A stretch of DNA of 64,000 nt from Reticulitermes lucifugus (Eukaryota > Arthropoda > Insecta > Blattodea > Rhinotermitidae): positions 53,621 to 117,620 of the forward strand of contig JAKCWW010000372.1 of the NCBI GenBank assembly GCA_026260175.1, in the 5' to 3' direction. Below the pieces are notes generated by a model that was not told the origin of the DNA, did not search any database, and worked only from the letters and a program-made list of their open reading frames with translations. A program made the translations under genes and the position numbers. Of the stretch, positions 38,481-51,420 are shown piece after piece; the first letter of the stretch is position 1; the number at the start of each line of letters is the position of its first letter.

Positions 38481-39504
38481 TCACCAAAGATCCATATTCA
38501 TATTAATTTATCTAATCGACGCTGTATAGTCTAGATAATGACACTATCACTAAATATATTAAAAATAGCTTTATTTTATTTTTGTATTTTAACAAGTAGA
38601 TGTAGAGACGAATGTTGAATATATTTTACCTGTGTATAACAAGATGAAACTGTTGAGCTTTGTCCGTGACTAGACAGTGAGACACGCCCATTTATATGCA
38701 TTATGCCGCAGCTTGGCAGCAGATAGCTCTGATGGGTGAGCTTCTTCGAAATGCAAGATATGCTTCAGGTTTACTACGTCGTACCAGCGGAGCCAGCAAC
38801 AATACAGACACTGACACGAAGATTTGCATAATGGGGAGTAAGAGGCTACCCCTTCACCCATCCACTCACAGTCTACACTCCTTACAAGTGAGCGCAATTA
38901 CGGGTAGGTGAATGAGATAAAAAAGGAAACGGTGATTCATATTACTACTCACAGTAACATTAGCTTTACTGCGTGAATAATATGCCGTAAAAGATGGACA
39001 AACCTACGTGTACGTCAGTTTGCGCGGCGCAAGTTTTGTGACACTGTGCGTAACTTTTGGCAGTTGTTTTGTAAGAAAAATATTCAATTTTTAAATATTA
39101 TTTACGTGATCTTTATGCTTCAGCTGGTTAATTCCACCTCATTAATACCTGGCTTGTTTGAAATAAGATCACTTTCATAAAAACCAATTAAAATTATCTC
39201 AAACACTCAGATATATAGAATATGAAGAGAGTGTCCATTATTCAAAACTTAAAATCTCAAATACCACGCATTTGTATGAACAAGTATACACCTTCAGGTG
39301 TTCCCGAAGGATATGCCTAACACCATGAAAAACGTATTTACTTTATGGCTACATTTGAAAGAAGAACAAGGCGGTAGGGGCGGCATCAGCAGCAGCAGCA
39401 GCAAAAACGACACCAACAACAAAAGAAACTACGATAATAGTATCTGAGTTTTCCATCAAATAGAACTTCTCATTGTATTTTCCCATTGGAAAATACACCT
39501 AATG
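38481..39504. other. Unannotated stretch
   Basis: Includes an (AGC)n of about six units near 39389-39406. Frames at 38670-38911 overlap on both strands and are unrecognised. Confidence 0.3.
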
Positions 39505-39545
39505 TCGCTACATGTTTCGGCATATAACACCGTCTTCAGGCATAG
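39505..39545 (-). repeat. Hammerhead-like core, minus strand
   Basis: On the minus strand: GC, CTGAAGA (39539-39533), C, GGT, loop, GCC, GAAAC (39518-39514), AT, GTA, GC. Stem I has two Watson-Crick pairs plus one wobble, and stem II two pairs plus a wobble. Confidence 0.55.
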
Positions 39546-39969
39546 CCTATGCAAACGTTGATATTGAAATGCATTTGTTCTAAGATAAAATAAATTAAAA
39601 TATTCAAGAACTAAAACATTAAGAATTATTACATAAAGAGGTGTTCGTAAAATTATTAAAACTGATTGAGTTTAATGACATGGGACACCATCAATTACAG
39701 CTATCATTTCTCATGGTTTAGTCACTCATGATTTCACTGATCGCTTGAATATTGAGTCATGTGAAGATACGACTAGTTTTGTTTTTCAGACGTCTTTACT
39801 TTCCAAGCACTTCCTGTACGTAATATTAATTTTCTTTTTCGTTGATAGGTGTAGAGAATATACTGGTGCGATATTAATAAAGCATTTTCTTATTTTTGTG
39901 TACATCGGTGGTCTCAGTTGGGTAAGGGGTGTATTTTAGACATAAACCAGCAATAGGATCACTACACCC

Positions 39970-40205
39970 TATCTAGATTCGAACCCGGTGGGGGCAAGAT
40001 TTTCCGGACTCATCCAGACCGGCCCCGAGGCCCACCCAGCCTCCTGTACAATGGGCACCGAGTCTCTTTCCTACGGGTAAAACAGCCGAGGCGTGGCGCT
40101 GACCACCCACACCCTGCTAGCGACGGGGTCGAGTATGGGTAGAGCTACACGTCTACCTCCCCTATGTGCTTGATGGGCATGTAACGTGACAGCTCTACCC
40201 TTACG
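39970..40205 (+). repeat. SINE family B copy
   Basis: Opens with a B-box-like GATTCGAACCCGGTGG, then CATCCAGACCGGCCCCGAGG, GGGTAAAACAGCCGAGGCGT, ACCACCCACACC and TATGGGTAGAGCTACACGTC. It is the best-preserved body of this family in the window. Confidence 0.75.
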
Positions 40206-40454
40206 CCCGTACCTTACTCCCACAGCTGATATAACCAAGAAGAGAATACACGAACATTACCGATCGCACGAGTGTGCAAACCGAACAGTCGTCTATACAA
40301 CATAAACGGCCTGAAACATGAACACAATCATATCAGCACACCATGCTTCTTTGCTTCCACATCGATTTTCATCTCCAAAATATTTATTATCTCCCTAGGG
40401 TGTTCAGATTGAGTTCTGTTCCAGGCCATTTTAACTTTATTAATTTAATTAACT

Positions 40455-40665
40455 CTGAACGAAAGCAAAAACTGTCGAGTCTTCTCTACCACCAAATATT
40501 ATTATGACGATCAAGCCAATGAGGTTAAGATGGGCACATGTAGTGTACATGGGAATGTGAGGGATACATACAAGACTTTGCTGGAAAACCTGAATGAGGT
40601 CACTTGGGTGATTCAGGTGTAGACAGGAGGATATTAATTTTAATCAAAGAAATAGGTTGTAAGGG
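40455..40665 (+). pseudogene. LINE ORF2 3' region, decayed copy
   Basis: Readable order SS...NIIMTIKPMRLRWAHVVYMGM (near 40475-40551), then a degraded YK..LVGKPE-like part. This matches the segment resumed after the SINE at 23.4 kb (NIRTIKSNRMR). Frameshifts and stops are present. Confidence 0.6.
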
Positions 40666-41688
40666 TACAGACTTGTTTCACCTGGCTAGGCACAGCTTCC
40701 TGTGGTGGGTATCGTAAACACAATAATAAACTTCGATAAAAAGCGAGACACATTTTGACCAACTGAAAGATAAAAACTTCCTCAAGCAGAATTCCGCTTC
40801 GTGAAGGATGGTTACATGTTCGTTTCCTTCTCAAGACCCTAGTAAGACCGTCTTTTTATGTGCATATTAAGAAGTTATCAAGATTTCTTCACTTGCCCTA
40901 AAGAGCATTAAAAATAATAAACATCACATATCAATTAACATGCCGATAAAACGTCATAGCATTATTTGACATCACTGGAATCACTGTGCATGAGATAAAA
41001 GAAGGTTTGGTTCACAGCATACTGGGTTTTTGATGCTGGATGTTTTCTCCACAAATAATGAGCACGTATACCTTACGTTTGTATATGTTACTTTACGTTT
41101 GCCCTCATGCAGGGCAAGTAGCTAGACGTTATGAACCCGCGAAAGCAGAAAAATGGAGAAAGGCGGAAGACGAAGACGTGTTTTAAGGAGCTTAATATGT
41201 ACATAAACAAAGATTTAATTGGGCATTAAACGAGAACTCATTACTAAACACTATAGCGTAATTGTGCAGTACTAACTCTGCTTCCAAGCTCCAAAATATG
41301 TGCCAAACAAACCACAATATAATTTTCCTCTTACATTAGTTTGCATTCGGTGAATTTACAAGTACCTGTCAAGATAAAGATCGTAATTAATGCAGCAGAT
41401 TTAGACAAGAAAATAATGCTGCATTCATATGCAGAGTAGAAGTTAAGTTTAAATGCATAAATTAACGTCTCTTAGACGTACAGTCTGTGCGTATCTTACA
41501 CTGTGCAACACAGTAATACGTGTTTAATTGAAACAAACATTTAATAAACTAAGCGCAAAATTAAATTATGTCAGTAACATGTATGTCTAACAAGTAACTC
41601 ACAATTTACACAGAACTGTTTGGTTAATTAAATAAAGAGTAACGGGAAGAGAAGGGTAGCGGAGGGAAAATAATTAGGCACAAGTTCT
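40666..41688. other. Unannotated stretch
   Basis: AT-rich, no recognised element. Confidence 0.3.
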
Positions 41689-42010
41689 TCTATTATGTGA
41701 CGTTGCGTCACTGGATATTTGGTTCCCGACGTTTCGAGACTGTTTAGTGGTCTCATCTTCAGCGTCATAAGGCTCTGTCATTCCCAACTTTCTTCTTTTT
41801 CCCTATGCAGCCTGTTGTTTCTCGTCCTCCCTATTTCGCCCTTCAACTTTTTCACTTAGCCAGTCACAGGTTACACCATCCCTATATGTTCGTGCATCCA
41901 CCTGTTCCCAGGCATTCTTCTTGGGACTTATGACCATTGAAGAAAAGGTTACTACGCAATTTCGAAACATCGGAACAAAAATACCCAATGATTCAGCGTC
42001 ACATCCCCGA
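41689..42010. repeat. Palindromic hammerhead-like pair
   Basis: Arms about 41689-41780 and 41920-42010 are inverted copies around a spacer of about 140 bp. The left arm on the minus strand has CTGAAGA (41762-41756), T, GAGAC (41754-41750), a 9-nt loop, GTCTC, GAAAC and GTC: a perfect stem II. The right arm is decayed (TTGAAGA, GAAACATC). Confidence 0.8.
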
Positions 42011-42099
42011 ATAACTCAAACCTTATCCACATCGCTGTGAAAATGTTAGAACTTGAAGTGAAAACAATTACTCTGTTGAAAATTTGTACACAGAAACAT

Positions 42100-42240
42100 T
42101 CTTCCATGACCTACTGGCCTTTTAAGATTAACGAAACACATGCCTTCGAAATGTCGGGATCCATTTATCTCATGATTCAATGTCATACCCCGTAAGAATG
42201 GTATCTTCACCAACACCGTTGCGAAAATCTCAAAAGTCAC
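42100..42240 (+). repeat. Hammerhead-like repeat, 3' part
   Basis: CCTTCGAAATGTCGGGATCC followed by ATACCCCGTAAGAATGG and a CACCGTTGCGAAAATCTC tail. This is the second plus-strand arm of the family placed just after the palindrome, lacking a recognisable CTGAAGA. Confidence 0.5.
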
Positions 42241-42882
42241 ACTATACAAACGGACAGCTCGTGGGACGTAGGCTGAGATGAGAAAACACCGTTAAGGTAA
42301 ATTTTGACGAAATAAGTAGAGAGGGCGTGAATTAAGTTCACCTGACCTGATCAGTCTTTCATGACAGACTTCCGTTGATAACGATATCGACATTTGTGTT
42401 CCATGACAATTTGACACTCTCGCAGCAGCCGCATAACAATCTGCCGCTCACATAATTGCCTGTGTATATCACGGAGGAGTCGGGCACTTCTGATGTAGGC
42501 AGATGAAACTAGCGAACAGTTGCAGTTGAAATGAGTGTAACAGCAAATAAGCTGCACAAAGCACGGTACAAAAAGAACATTCCACCACAAATGACTTAAT
42601 CTTATATCATAACGAAAGTAGTTTTATTTTATAACTAATGTAGTGTACTATAATTTTTCTTGAGAAGTTTGTAGTCGCAGTTCCCTGGATATATGGAACA
42701 CGGTCTTCACAAGAACCCGCTAATATACAGCGTTCAAGGTTCAGGTGAGACTACACATTCAGCGTTCTCACGTGTACATTAAACGTACAGTCTTTGCACT
42801 GCTAGAGCCAGTATAAATACATCGGCTCTCATGTGCGACCGGAGGTGAAATAAGAGCATGCTTTTACATTCTACATAGGCAT

Positions 42883-43006
42883 ATGTTTAAAATTTGTCTT
42901 CCTTCTTTATGGCCAAGAACTACTACTATCAAAAGATATGGTGCACAGTAACAACATTTTAAGATTTTCAGTAATTTAACTACTACTATACCAGCTTTTA
43001 AAAAAT
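42883..43006 (+). repeat. 124-bp direct repeat, copy 1
   Basis: 122 of 124 bases match copy 2 at 43335. It runs from ATGTTTAAAATTTGTC to CCAGCTTTTAAAAAAT. Confidence 0.95.
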
Positions 43007-43334
43007 GTAAGAAAGGGTTTTCTTACATAGAGAGAGCAAGAGTGTTCTCGAAGAAAACCTTTCTACTGGTATTCGTGACCTGAGCGTGCTTGGAACTCCA
43101 GGTATTTGGTGACATAACGTCACTCCTCAGTAGCGTAACAACTGGTCAGTGTATAACAACACCAACCCTCCTATAGCGACCTGGCGGAAACCGCCCCCGG
43201 GTCGTCTATCCGTGGTGAAGCCTAGCAGTCCTCCGCTGCGTCCGTCTTCACCCTATCACTCCCATAATAGTGCTGCCACCAGATAGTTTTTATTCAACTG
43301 CAGATTACTAGCAACTGCTTCAACTCGTTCTATA

Positions 43335-43458
43335 ATGTTTAAAATTTGTCTTCCTTCTTTATGGCCAAGAACTACTACTACCAAACGATATGGTGCACAG
43401 TAACAACATTTTAAGATTTTCAGTAATTTAACTACTACTATACCAGCTTTTAAAAAAT
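43335..43458 (+). repeat. 124-bp direct repeat, copy 2
   Basis: Differs from copy 1 by two substitutions (CAAACGA for TAAAAGA context). The two copies are 452 bp apart. Flanks are unrelated, so this is either a recent local duplication or two young insertions of one element. Confidence 0.95.
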
Positions 43459-44384
43459 AAATAGTTACCAGAATAACTGGAAATGTTACGCAAGGGGCAA
43501 AGTAAGCTGTTTCGACCTCAGTATGCGTCGTGTTTTTCTCGTATCTACTTGTTTTCATAATGCCCCCTCTCTGTATGATTATCATTTTCAATCACATTCA
43601 CAAATCCAGCAAGAAAAGCTGTTTAAAATTTCGCAAATTTTAAATAACAAAACTGTTAATTCACGCAGCCTGTCAGATACATGATTTCATGAATCATCAG
43701 AAATGTTTGATCTTACGTAAAAAAGTTACAGTTAATAAAAAAGTTTGATTAAAAATAAGAAGGAAGTTACTATTAATGTTTCTTTTGGTAGCATGGATTT
43801 TCTTGTATTGTTATTTTAAGAGGAAAGACTTGGACCAAGCAGAACGTGTAGTTTATCAAATGCTGCATTAGACATTCTGAAAAATGTAAACAGATCTTTC
43901 TTAGCTGTCCTCAGAGCTTCATACAGGGAATAAAATTTTCATTTCAGTAATCTCCGACTCTTTACTGAAGGTACTCAAAACTCTTGTCTTTTGAATTTTT
44001 CGAGTTATTAGTACACATTGATGCTGTATGTATGCAGACCACGATGTACCTGAACAATGCGAGAAAATAGTCGATCTCTTGTGCGGCCGAACTTTCAAAA
44101 TCGCCACCTACTAAATCGGTTCTACTCTTGCCGCAGAGATTAAAATCGTCAGTGCGTGAAAAACCTTAGCCTTTCACAACAAAACAAAGGGACATTTTAG
44201 GTGGTGCCGATAAAGAATCAAACTTACACTCTGCTCTGTTGACTGATGACGCAAACTGATAAGACACGTACACATATGTACTTTTACAAATTTTAAAAGA
44301 GAATGGCCCATGTAGTGCAATAGTGACTAGCAGCTAATAATGGTAACACTCAGTCAATACCCCAGCACGGGAAAGTCCAACGTC
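43459..44384. other. Unannotated stretch
   Basis: A 111-codon minus-strand frame (43256-43591) spans copy 2 of the 124-bp repeat and is unrecognised. Confidence 0.3.
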
Positions 44385-44640
44385 GATTCCAGTCTTCTGC
44401 GACATGACGCCGTGTAGGCCAGTTAGAATCAACGATCGCTTCGGAGGAACTTACAACCTCCCACTTAAGTGATGTTTCCGTTCCTCCAATTTTTTACCAG
44501 GACTCATCTCGGACTACCCTGAACATGATGTCAGTAAGCTCGTCCAAAAAGTCACTTCATTCTAGCCGATGAATATGGAGTAATATCCCGTAATACTGGA
44601 ATTTACATCAGCATCGCTGTGGTAACCTCAAATCTCGCGT
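44385..44640. repeat. Decayed palindromic-family element
   Basis: AGTCTTCTGCGACATGACGC and ATCGCTTCGGAGGAAC (44394-44451) match left arms elsewhere. ATATCCCGTAATACTGG and CATCGCTGTGGTAACCTC (44582-44630) match right-arm tails. The core has been lost. Confidence 0.5.
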
Positions 44641-45889
44641 AAACCCAATGTTTACACACGGCAGGAACAATGATAGCTTACTGTGTAGTAAATGGTCTCA
44701 ACTGAACGTTCAACAAGGTACGGATCATTTGTTGGGCCAGATAAATCCTGTTAAAATACACCCGATTACTTTATGATCCATCTATAAAGTGCCCTTCGTT
44801 GTAGGCCACATCTCCAATAAGGTCTCTGCCCTTCGGTTTTTCTAACCACATACCCCTTATATCCTGCAAGGTCCACCAATCTCACACTTCAATTTTGTTG
44901 TCATATTAACATATGGTGAACAATACAAATAATTCATCCTTATTTAATTTTTTCCATTCTCTTGTTTCTCTCTTATACTCTTTTATTTCAGGTACAAAAA
45001 TTCTCGTAACCACTTTCTTCTGAAACACCAATCTGTTTTCACTTGTTAAGGTAAAAATAAGCCCGTGTCAAGCAAAAAAATAAATGTAAAACTTTATTTC
45101 ATGGCAATTAAAATGGTACCCTTTTAGAAAGCATTTACTTTGTGTTGTCACTTTCGCAAACTCAAAAAAATCTGATACCAAGTTCAAAATGAGTTCACAC
45201 CCACAAGCAATGTGTATCTCACACTTTTAGACATGTTGATTAAAGTTTCAGAAACAAACTCACAGCTACCAAAACGAAACAGTCTAATGTATCTTGTGAA
45301 TTAGGCCTACATGGATAACTTAAACTGAAGAAACTGAATTGTAAGCGAATCACTAAACGCGCAATATCACTCAGATTAGACGCCTAAAAGTTTGTATCGC
45401 TGACAAGAGAAGGCAAAGTGAATTACAAAGTGAAGTTCCAAAAGTTAAAGCCAAGAAAATAATGTATTGGAAAAGAGCGAAGCCTTTCTAAAATTTCTAA
45501 TTCACAGTTCACAATAGGTCAAGGTCGCGACTATTTAGCAATTTTATGGAATGGGAACGACGCATATTGCCAAAGAGAATACGTTTCAAACCTTTTCTTC
45601 GCGTATCACTTTCATAAACAAAGCATGTACGCGTACAACTAGGTACTGAGAATATAACAATGTCTAGTCTGAGGATCCTTGTCGTCAGGGATGATTCGCT
45701 CTTTGATATGTTTGAAGTCTCCAAACCTACTACGAAGCAAAATAACGCTATGGAAACCTCAAATTCCGCAATTTATACTCTTATAATCTAACGTTTTGTA
45801 AGTTAACATTTATTTTAGAGTAATTTAATGTACTACTAAAGTAGCAAATTAAAATAAGTAATAAAACATGAAATAGACCTAAAATATTT
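44641..45889. other. Unannotated stretch
   Basis: No recognised element; a 71-codon minus-strand frame at 45509-45724 has no known product. Confidence 0.3.
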
Positions 45890-47600
45890 ACATACCTCTC
45901 CCGAGTTAGTGAGAGGCTGGAGCTTGATTTGATGACTTGTGTCTCGATTCTAGGTGGCACAGTACTTACAGCGAGTATCAAGTCTGATTCTATCTGCAGG
46001 AAGTTTGTCTTGCCTTGATTAATGCCATGGCTGAAAAGGGGTTTTTCGCAAAAGCATGTTAATCCAAACATTTGCAAAGCGTAATTGCACTTCGTCCAAG
46101 GGAAGGGCAGTCCTTGCTGACTTTACAACAGAATTGTGAAAGGGGCCTTTCGTTGCAAATGGTCTGAAATCGGCGATGTGTCGTCATACCAATAAAATAT
46201 CCATGAAATTCGTCCGTAATTTTAACCTGAGAAATGCCATCCGTACTAACTGGTGAATAAATCCACTCGTTTCCAACATCCGGGTCTTCTGTCAAGATTG
46301 GAAAGTATGAAAATAATTGCTCTCACAGATTCTCCAAGTGTTGCATAATGATGGACTGAGTTCCAGTAGGAGGTTCGTTTTATCATTTTCGTCAAGAAAA
46401 TCCATCAATAAAGGAAATTCTGCGAATTTCCGGTTTTCTCTCGTCCTTACCATTAAAACAGTTTCCATAAAACGTGCGCGCTTTGTCATCCATTGAAAAT
46501 ATGTTGTTTCCATCTTCTTGAAGATTTAAGTTTGAGTCATTTACATTTGAAAATATATCTGTAAGATGGGCAAGCCGACAAAGATAGGCATCGTCTCCAA
46601 AGTGTGAAGATAGTGGAGTCATATTCTTCAAAAACAAACTTCACGTCTGAGTTCAAAGAGTCTTTTTTGCATAATTCCTCGAGGCAAGCATCCAATTTCA
46701 CTATGAAATAGAATGGCCGTATATTCGGCATCCATTTCTGCACAAAGTTGACGAAACATTCTAGTATTCATTTCTCGGTTTTTGATAAAATTGATTACAG
46801 GTACTGCCTTGATGAGGGTTTCATTTAATATTGCGTACGGTGTCTTTGAAGCCACAGCGTGCCTATCGATGATAAAGTGATTGGAATTAATTGAATTGTT
46901 TTCTTTTTTCACCCACGAAACGAAGTCTAAAAGCCTACCTGCCCTCGCTGCTGCGTCATCTGTACCTGCAGATTGCCACCATTGCCATTTGAGCTTTTGT
47001 TCACTGAAAAATAAAATATTACTTCGAATATTGCTCCTCCAGTTGCGTTTCCCTTTAGGGACTTACAAAATAAAATATGTTCTAAAATGTTTACATCGTC
47101 TGGAACTCGCACAAACGCCACTAATTCAGCTTCATTTGAAATGTACGTACTTTCATTCAATTCATAACCGAATTGTTGTGCCTGCACTATTTTTTCCACA
47201 ACTTGATCAGTCACATCTGCTGGCATTTCTACAATTCTCTTTTGCACAATATCGTCAGAGCAAAGGACTGTGTTAATTTGTGAAGCAATTTGTCTTCAGA
47301 TGCTCCTGACGCAACTTATAGTGCAGAGCGTATCACAATCTCCTCAACAACGGTGTGTGGTGTTTTACACTTTGCCGTACGCCGAGAAATAGTAAATGAT
47401 GCCTGAAGATATCTCGATGAAATATTCGAATTTTTTGTAAGCGTTGCCTGCCGTGTTGATAAGTTTTGTCTTCTAGCATTGAAGAACTCCTTTGACTCTC
47501 CTTTTATTGATTTATGTTATTAATTGAAGTGTCTCTGGAGTAAAGATGGCTTCATTTAATTGTTCGAAAACGTCACATCACATACGACACAGAGAAGTTG
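45890..47600 (-). pseudogene. hAT transposase pseudogene, ZBED5/FAM200-like
   Basis: A nearly full-length decayed hAT-superfamily transposase. A BED-type zinc finger comes first (LCVVCDVTFSNN, stop, MKPSLLQRHFN, stops, HK; about 47595-47490), then GESKEFFNARRQ. Next are VVEKIVQAQQFGYELNEST and ILFCKSLKGNATGGAIFEV (DDE-containing region, about 47220-47020). INFIKNREMNTRMFRQLCAEMD-like sequence with EYTAILFHSEIGCLPRG (normally H-T-E-V-R-W-L) lies near 46790-46690, then HFGDDAYLCRLAHLTDIFSN, GNEWIYSP and QFCCKVSKDCPSLGRSAITL. The hAT C-terminal dimerisation part is FGLTCFCEKPLFSHGINQGK with ESDLILAVSTVPPRIE. Stops and frameshifts are frequent. Terminal repeats were not found. Confidence 0.82.
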
Positions 47601-48483
47601 CAAAGAGTCCGGTGTACAAGAAAATCCCTAACCTTTTATGCCTCATCATAATTCATTTAATACATTTTACTGCATTTTGTTTGGTTCGTCTGGTTTCGCA
47701 AACCTGGCAACTCTAGTTGAAGCCGTTTCTGTGCGTTCCGGTTGAATCTTGACCTCTTTTTTCCTAATTAAAATGTATCCATTCTGAATTGCAGTAACGC
47801 TAACACATTAAAAGAGTACACACTGCACTAATTTCCGAGTTCAAATAATTCAGACTACATTTGCGTTAGGCTATGATATATATTAGTAACAGAGATAAAA
47901 CACACTACAGAAGCTGCCATGCATTTATCCGTACTGAACTGCAGCAACGCAAACGAAAAAAGAAAAAACTCACAGATAATGCCACCATTTCAAAAGAAAA
48001 TCTCTTAAGTACAAATAGTTCAGATCACATATCGATGACACTACTGAGCCGCTGCACAGACTTAGTACTTGTCTTCAACAGACAGTTAGATCTCTTAGAA
48101 AAATACAAGTAAGTATTACAATGCTCCCTTCCTTGCTGCTGCAAGCAGTCGGCGGAATTTTGAGTTAGTAGTACCCTGCATAGTTGTGGTCCTGCAGCAC
48201 ACGTACCATGTTGACATCAAAAATGTATAGCAAGAGCAGAGGATGGGTGGCGCTGGAGGGTGCATATACAGTCTAACAGATTTACTGGAATTCTTGTAAT
48301 GACAGTACAAGGTACAGGATAAAATAAAGTGCTGGAATTTACAGCATGCTCCTCGCACGTGAATTCGATTAAATACTGAGAGCTATGATATCGTTTTCCA
48401 ACAAAATAAAATCGAATATTGCTGTAAGAGTCGCCCCGATAAACTTTACCCAGTTTCGGCTAAAATGTGTTTTATCTTGGATT
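47601..48483. other. Unannotated stretch
   Basis: Unrecognised frames of 79-80 codons at 47873-48112 and 48116-48358. Confidence 0.3.
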
Positions 48484-48652
48484 CGGGTCTTCTGGGGTGA
48501 CCCTGTGTTGCTACGGAAAGTGATCCCGACGTTTCAGAGGAATTTGATACCTTATACGTGACGCCTTAAACTCTTGAAGATGAAGGCGTCACGCTCCTTC
48601 GAAACGCCCACAACTAATTGCCAAGCGACGCTGCGTCAAATTCCACAAGAGC
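48484..48652. repeat. Palindromic hammerhead-like pair
   Basis: Left arm about 48484-48563 and right arm about 48570-48652. The right arm has TTGAAGA (48574), T, GAAGG, 9 nt, CCTTC, GAAAC (48601). An 11-bp perfect inverted repeat CGTGACGCCTT/AAGGCGTCACG overlaps it. Confidence 0.72.
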
Positions 48653-50689
48653 GAAATCATTATTAAACCCCTGTGAAAATATGAGAATTCGCTTATTTTA
48701 TCCTATATGCTCGTATTAGGAACGTACGGTAGAATGTGTTAGTAGTTACATGTAAGTGTATGTACGTACACATACAGACCCTGTAAACATATGTGTGCAT
48801 GCATATGTACATTTCTACGTATTCATGCGTAAAGGAGAGAGAAACTTCGCTAACAAATCTACAGTGAAGTTATGAACGAAACTGCACTGGTTAAAAAACG
48901 TTATCACATATATTTATTAACGACGTCACAAAACACATGCACATAGTAACAAACGTAATTAGTTTTGTTATACTAAAATCATATTTCCGCATGTAGAATA
49001 TTTCTAAACTTAACTCCATTTTCATTTCCGAATTACTAGGTACAAATTCAATCTATTAAATCAGGCGCTTTGTATAAATCATATTGGATTAACACGTAAT
49101 GAGTTCGATGAACTTAAAACACTCATTTGAATGTCACTTTGCTATTTATATTGGTAAGCAAAACGTGTCGTTGCTCGCAGCATAAAGTTGAAACCAAAGT
49201 GGCATCCAAGCCATGAGAAGGGAATTTACAATGTAATTTGAGTTTCTGTTTATTTTCGTCTCTTTCCATGTCTTCATTTCTGTTTAAACCTTCCTTCAGG
49301 ATGAAGCCAATTTAGCGTCTCGCATGGTGAAATGACAGTCTGAGCGCGCACACAAAGCTCAGCACGTTGTATTCTTCAGGTTAATTATTTTCTCCATAGA
49401 TCACTAATTTCTACATTGTGAATACGTGCGCTCTTGTATACGTGTACAGACACTTCAGAACATCCTGCTGTCTCCATCATCAGAGTATATGAAACACTAT
49501 ATCTACCCTGAAGACAGAGAGGCTAAGTTTCGCGAAACTCACAATTCTGTGGGGCTGCCCCTCCTCCTTCTCCCTACTACAGCACTCAAAACGCTTGTGG
49601 AAGCGCTGACCGGGGGTGAATCCCATCAAATACAAATTGCAAACAAATTCCAAATTGGGTAACAACCAATGCATTTATTATAACATGGCTCTGAAGAACA
49701 ACAATCAACATACTCACTTTCTCAGTACAACGCACACGCACATATAACAAGATTGCCTTGCCACTGCACACAGTATCTATATACACAAGTAAAGGCAGGA
49801 AGGCTCCAAGCTCACAGTAAACTCAATAAAACGGTTGCGTGGCGGTACCAGAACTTAATAAACCACACACAAAAAAAAATTCCGGGCACAACCAGCAAGA
49901 CCCCCGGCGCACAGTCACTGAAGCCGAAAGAAGAATTTCGAAGAACAACCGATCAGGACGGCGGCCGAACACAGAGTCCCTCCCAAAGTGAAAGTAAGGC
50001 AGGAAGAAAAATTCAGGAGCGTAGCGAAATGACGACAGAGAGCGTAGCAAGCGAGAAGATAGCTGTAAAACAGTGCAGGCAACCTGGCGCACTCAGCAGC
50101 ATTATGTGCAAATCTCTTGTACCAAATTTCCACAAAATCCGTCAAAAAAGACAGTACGGGTAGAAATTCATTGACGTCCCTATGTAAAGTGTGACTGTCA
50201 CTGAACCGATTTGACGAAACTCAAGCTCGAGCAGCAACATTTTTAAAGAAAAACATCGAATTTCATTAAAATCCGATTAACGGTTCAGTTGCTGTTACTA
50301 GGCCACAGACGGACAACGGACGCGATCTCCACATAAGGCGTTTTGTTTTTACTTCGTAAAGAACACCTAAAATACATATGGCCAAGACTAGTTCCACGCA
50401 AGCAAGCATGAAAGTCGCGATCTCTTCCTGGTCACATATATATCACAATCTCCAACTATTTCCCCGTAGTGTACCAACCTTGAACATATGGTATAAGTGC
50501 ACGAACAAAGTGTGTTCCTAAAGGAATCATAAACTCAAAATTCGTCTAAGAGTAAACTCCGCCTAAATTTCACCGAAATTCCCTGAAGTTTTTGTACCTA
50601 GCAAGGCCATGATTATAAATTCAATAATTTCGTATTAGTCCATGGGATATGTGTTGGTCATGGAGAAGAGTAGGAGATTGAGTGTAATG
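48653..50689. other. Unannotated stretch with one 136-codon frame
   Basis: The plus-strand frame 49753-50163 (Ser/Lys/Gln-rich, ...REFRRTT-like composition) is the longest intact open frame in this part. I do not recognise it. It could be a transposon-derived or chance frame. Confidence 0.3.
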
Positions 50690-50895
50690 ACAGAAGAAAA
50701 ATTCTGCAAGAACAAAGTTTATATCAAACATCCTATCAATGTACAAGAACTGAAAGAATATTTTCGACAAATCAATTTTAATGTTTCCCAAGAAGTTCTG
50801 CGTCGCTTATTTCAAAGTGTGGGAACGAGATGTGAAGCTGGCCGCAAGTAGAGGTGCGTCACTTGGAACATCTTTTGAGATTCAAGGTAAGAACG
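50690..50895 (+). pseudogene. Mariner-like/DUF4817-type transposase C-terminus
   Basis: Reads KNKVYIKHPINVQELKEYFR, then NVSQEVLRRLFQSVGTRCE and, after a frame change, VEVRHLEHLL near 50850. This is the order at the C-terminus of many mariner-like transposases with the ending G.H.EHL. The catalytic core upstream is absent. It may be the complement of the N-terminal relic at 26.7-27.2 kb, but they are different insertions. Confidence 0.55.
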
Positions 50896-51408
50896 ATCAA
50901 TGTAATATCGAGCGGTGACAAGAAATACTCGTACTTCACTCTTAGTAGCCAGAAGCAAGAATGAAAGATATCTCGACTACTATTCACGGTGTAGCAGGAA
51001 ACTTCCGCCAGGCCTACGCAGCGTCATATAATGAAAGCCTTTGGTAACAACTAAATTATGAATACAGTATACATAAAATATTAATTACAGCAAAATGAAA
51101 ATGGCCTGTTTAAGGAGAAGAGAGAAGATACAGAGCTACCAGGATGACGTAAACATTCAGGGCTACAGCTGATACGTTGCAAGCGCCACATGCTGTGCAC
51201 AGTGAACTCGTTTATTACTGCCACAATCCACCGCGCACCCCCCTCCGCAGGGTCCGTCGTTATATTCCATCCATTGTATGAGGACTGTCACGCTGAATAA
51301 AATGATAATTTTGCTCGGTATAAACAAGAAGGAAGCTGCAAGCCACCGGAAAATAGCCATGAGTACGTTCCCGCCCCCCACCCCAACCCCCGATCTCACT
51401 AGCACCCT
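50896..51408. other. Unannotated stretch
   Basis: No recognised element before the SINE. Confidence 0.3.
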
Positions 51409-51420
51409 ACTCACTAATAT

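Noticed and set aside
49497-49545. Another hammerhead-like copy (CCTGAAGACAGAG ... CGCGAAAC)
   Set aside because: The bases between cannot form the 5-bp stem, and the family tail is absent.
49753-50163. 136-codon Ser/Lys/Gln-rich protein
   Set aside because: An overlapping antisense frame of similar length exists and no domain is visible; kept only as an unannotated frame.
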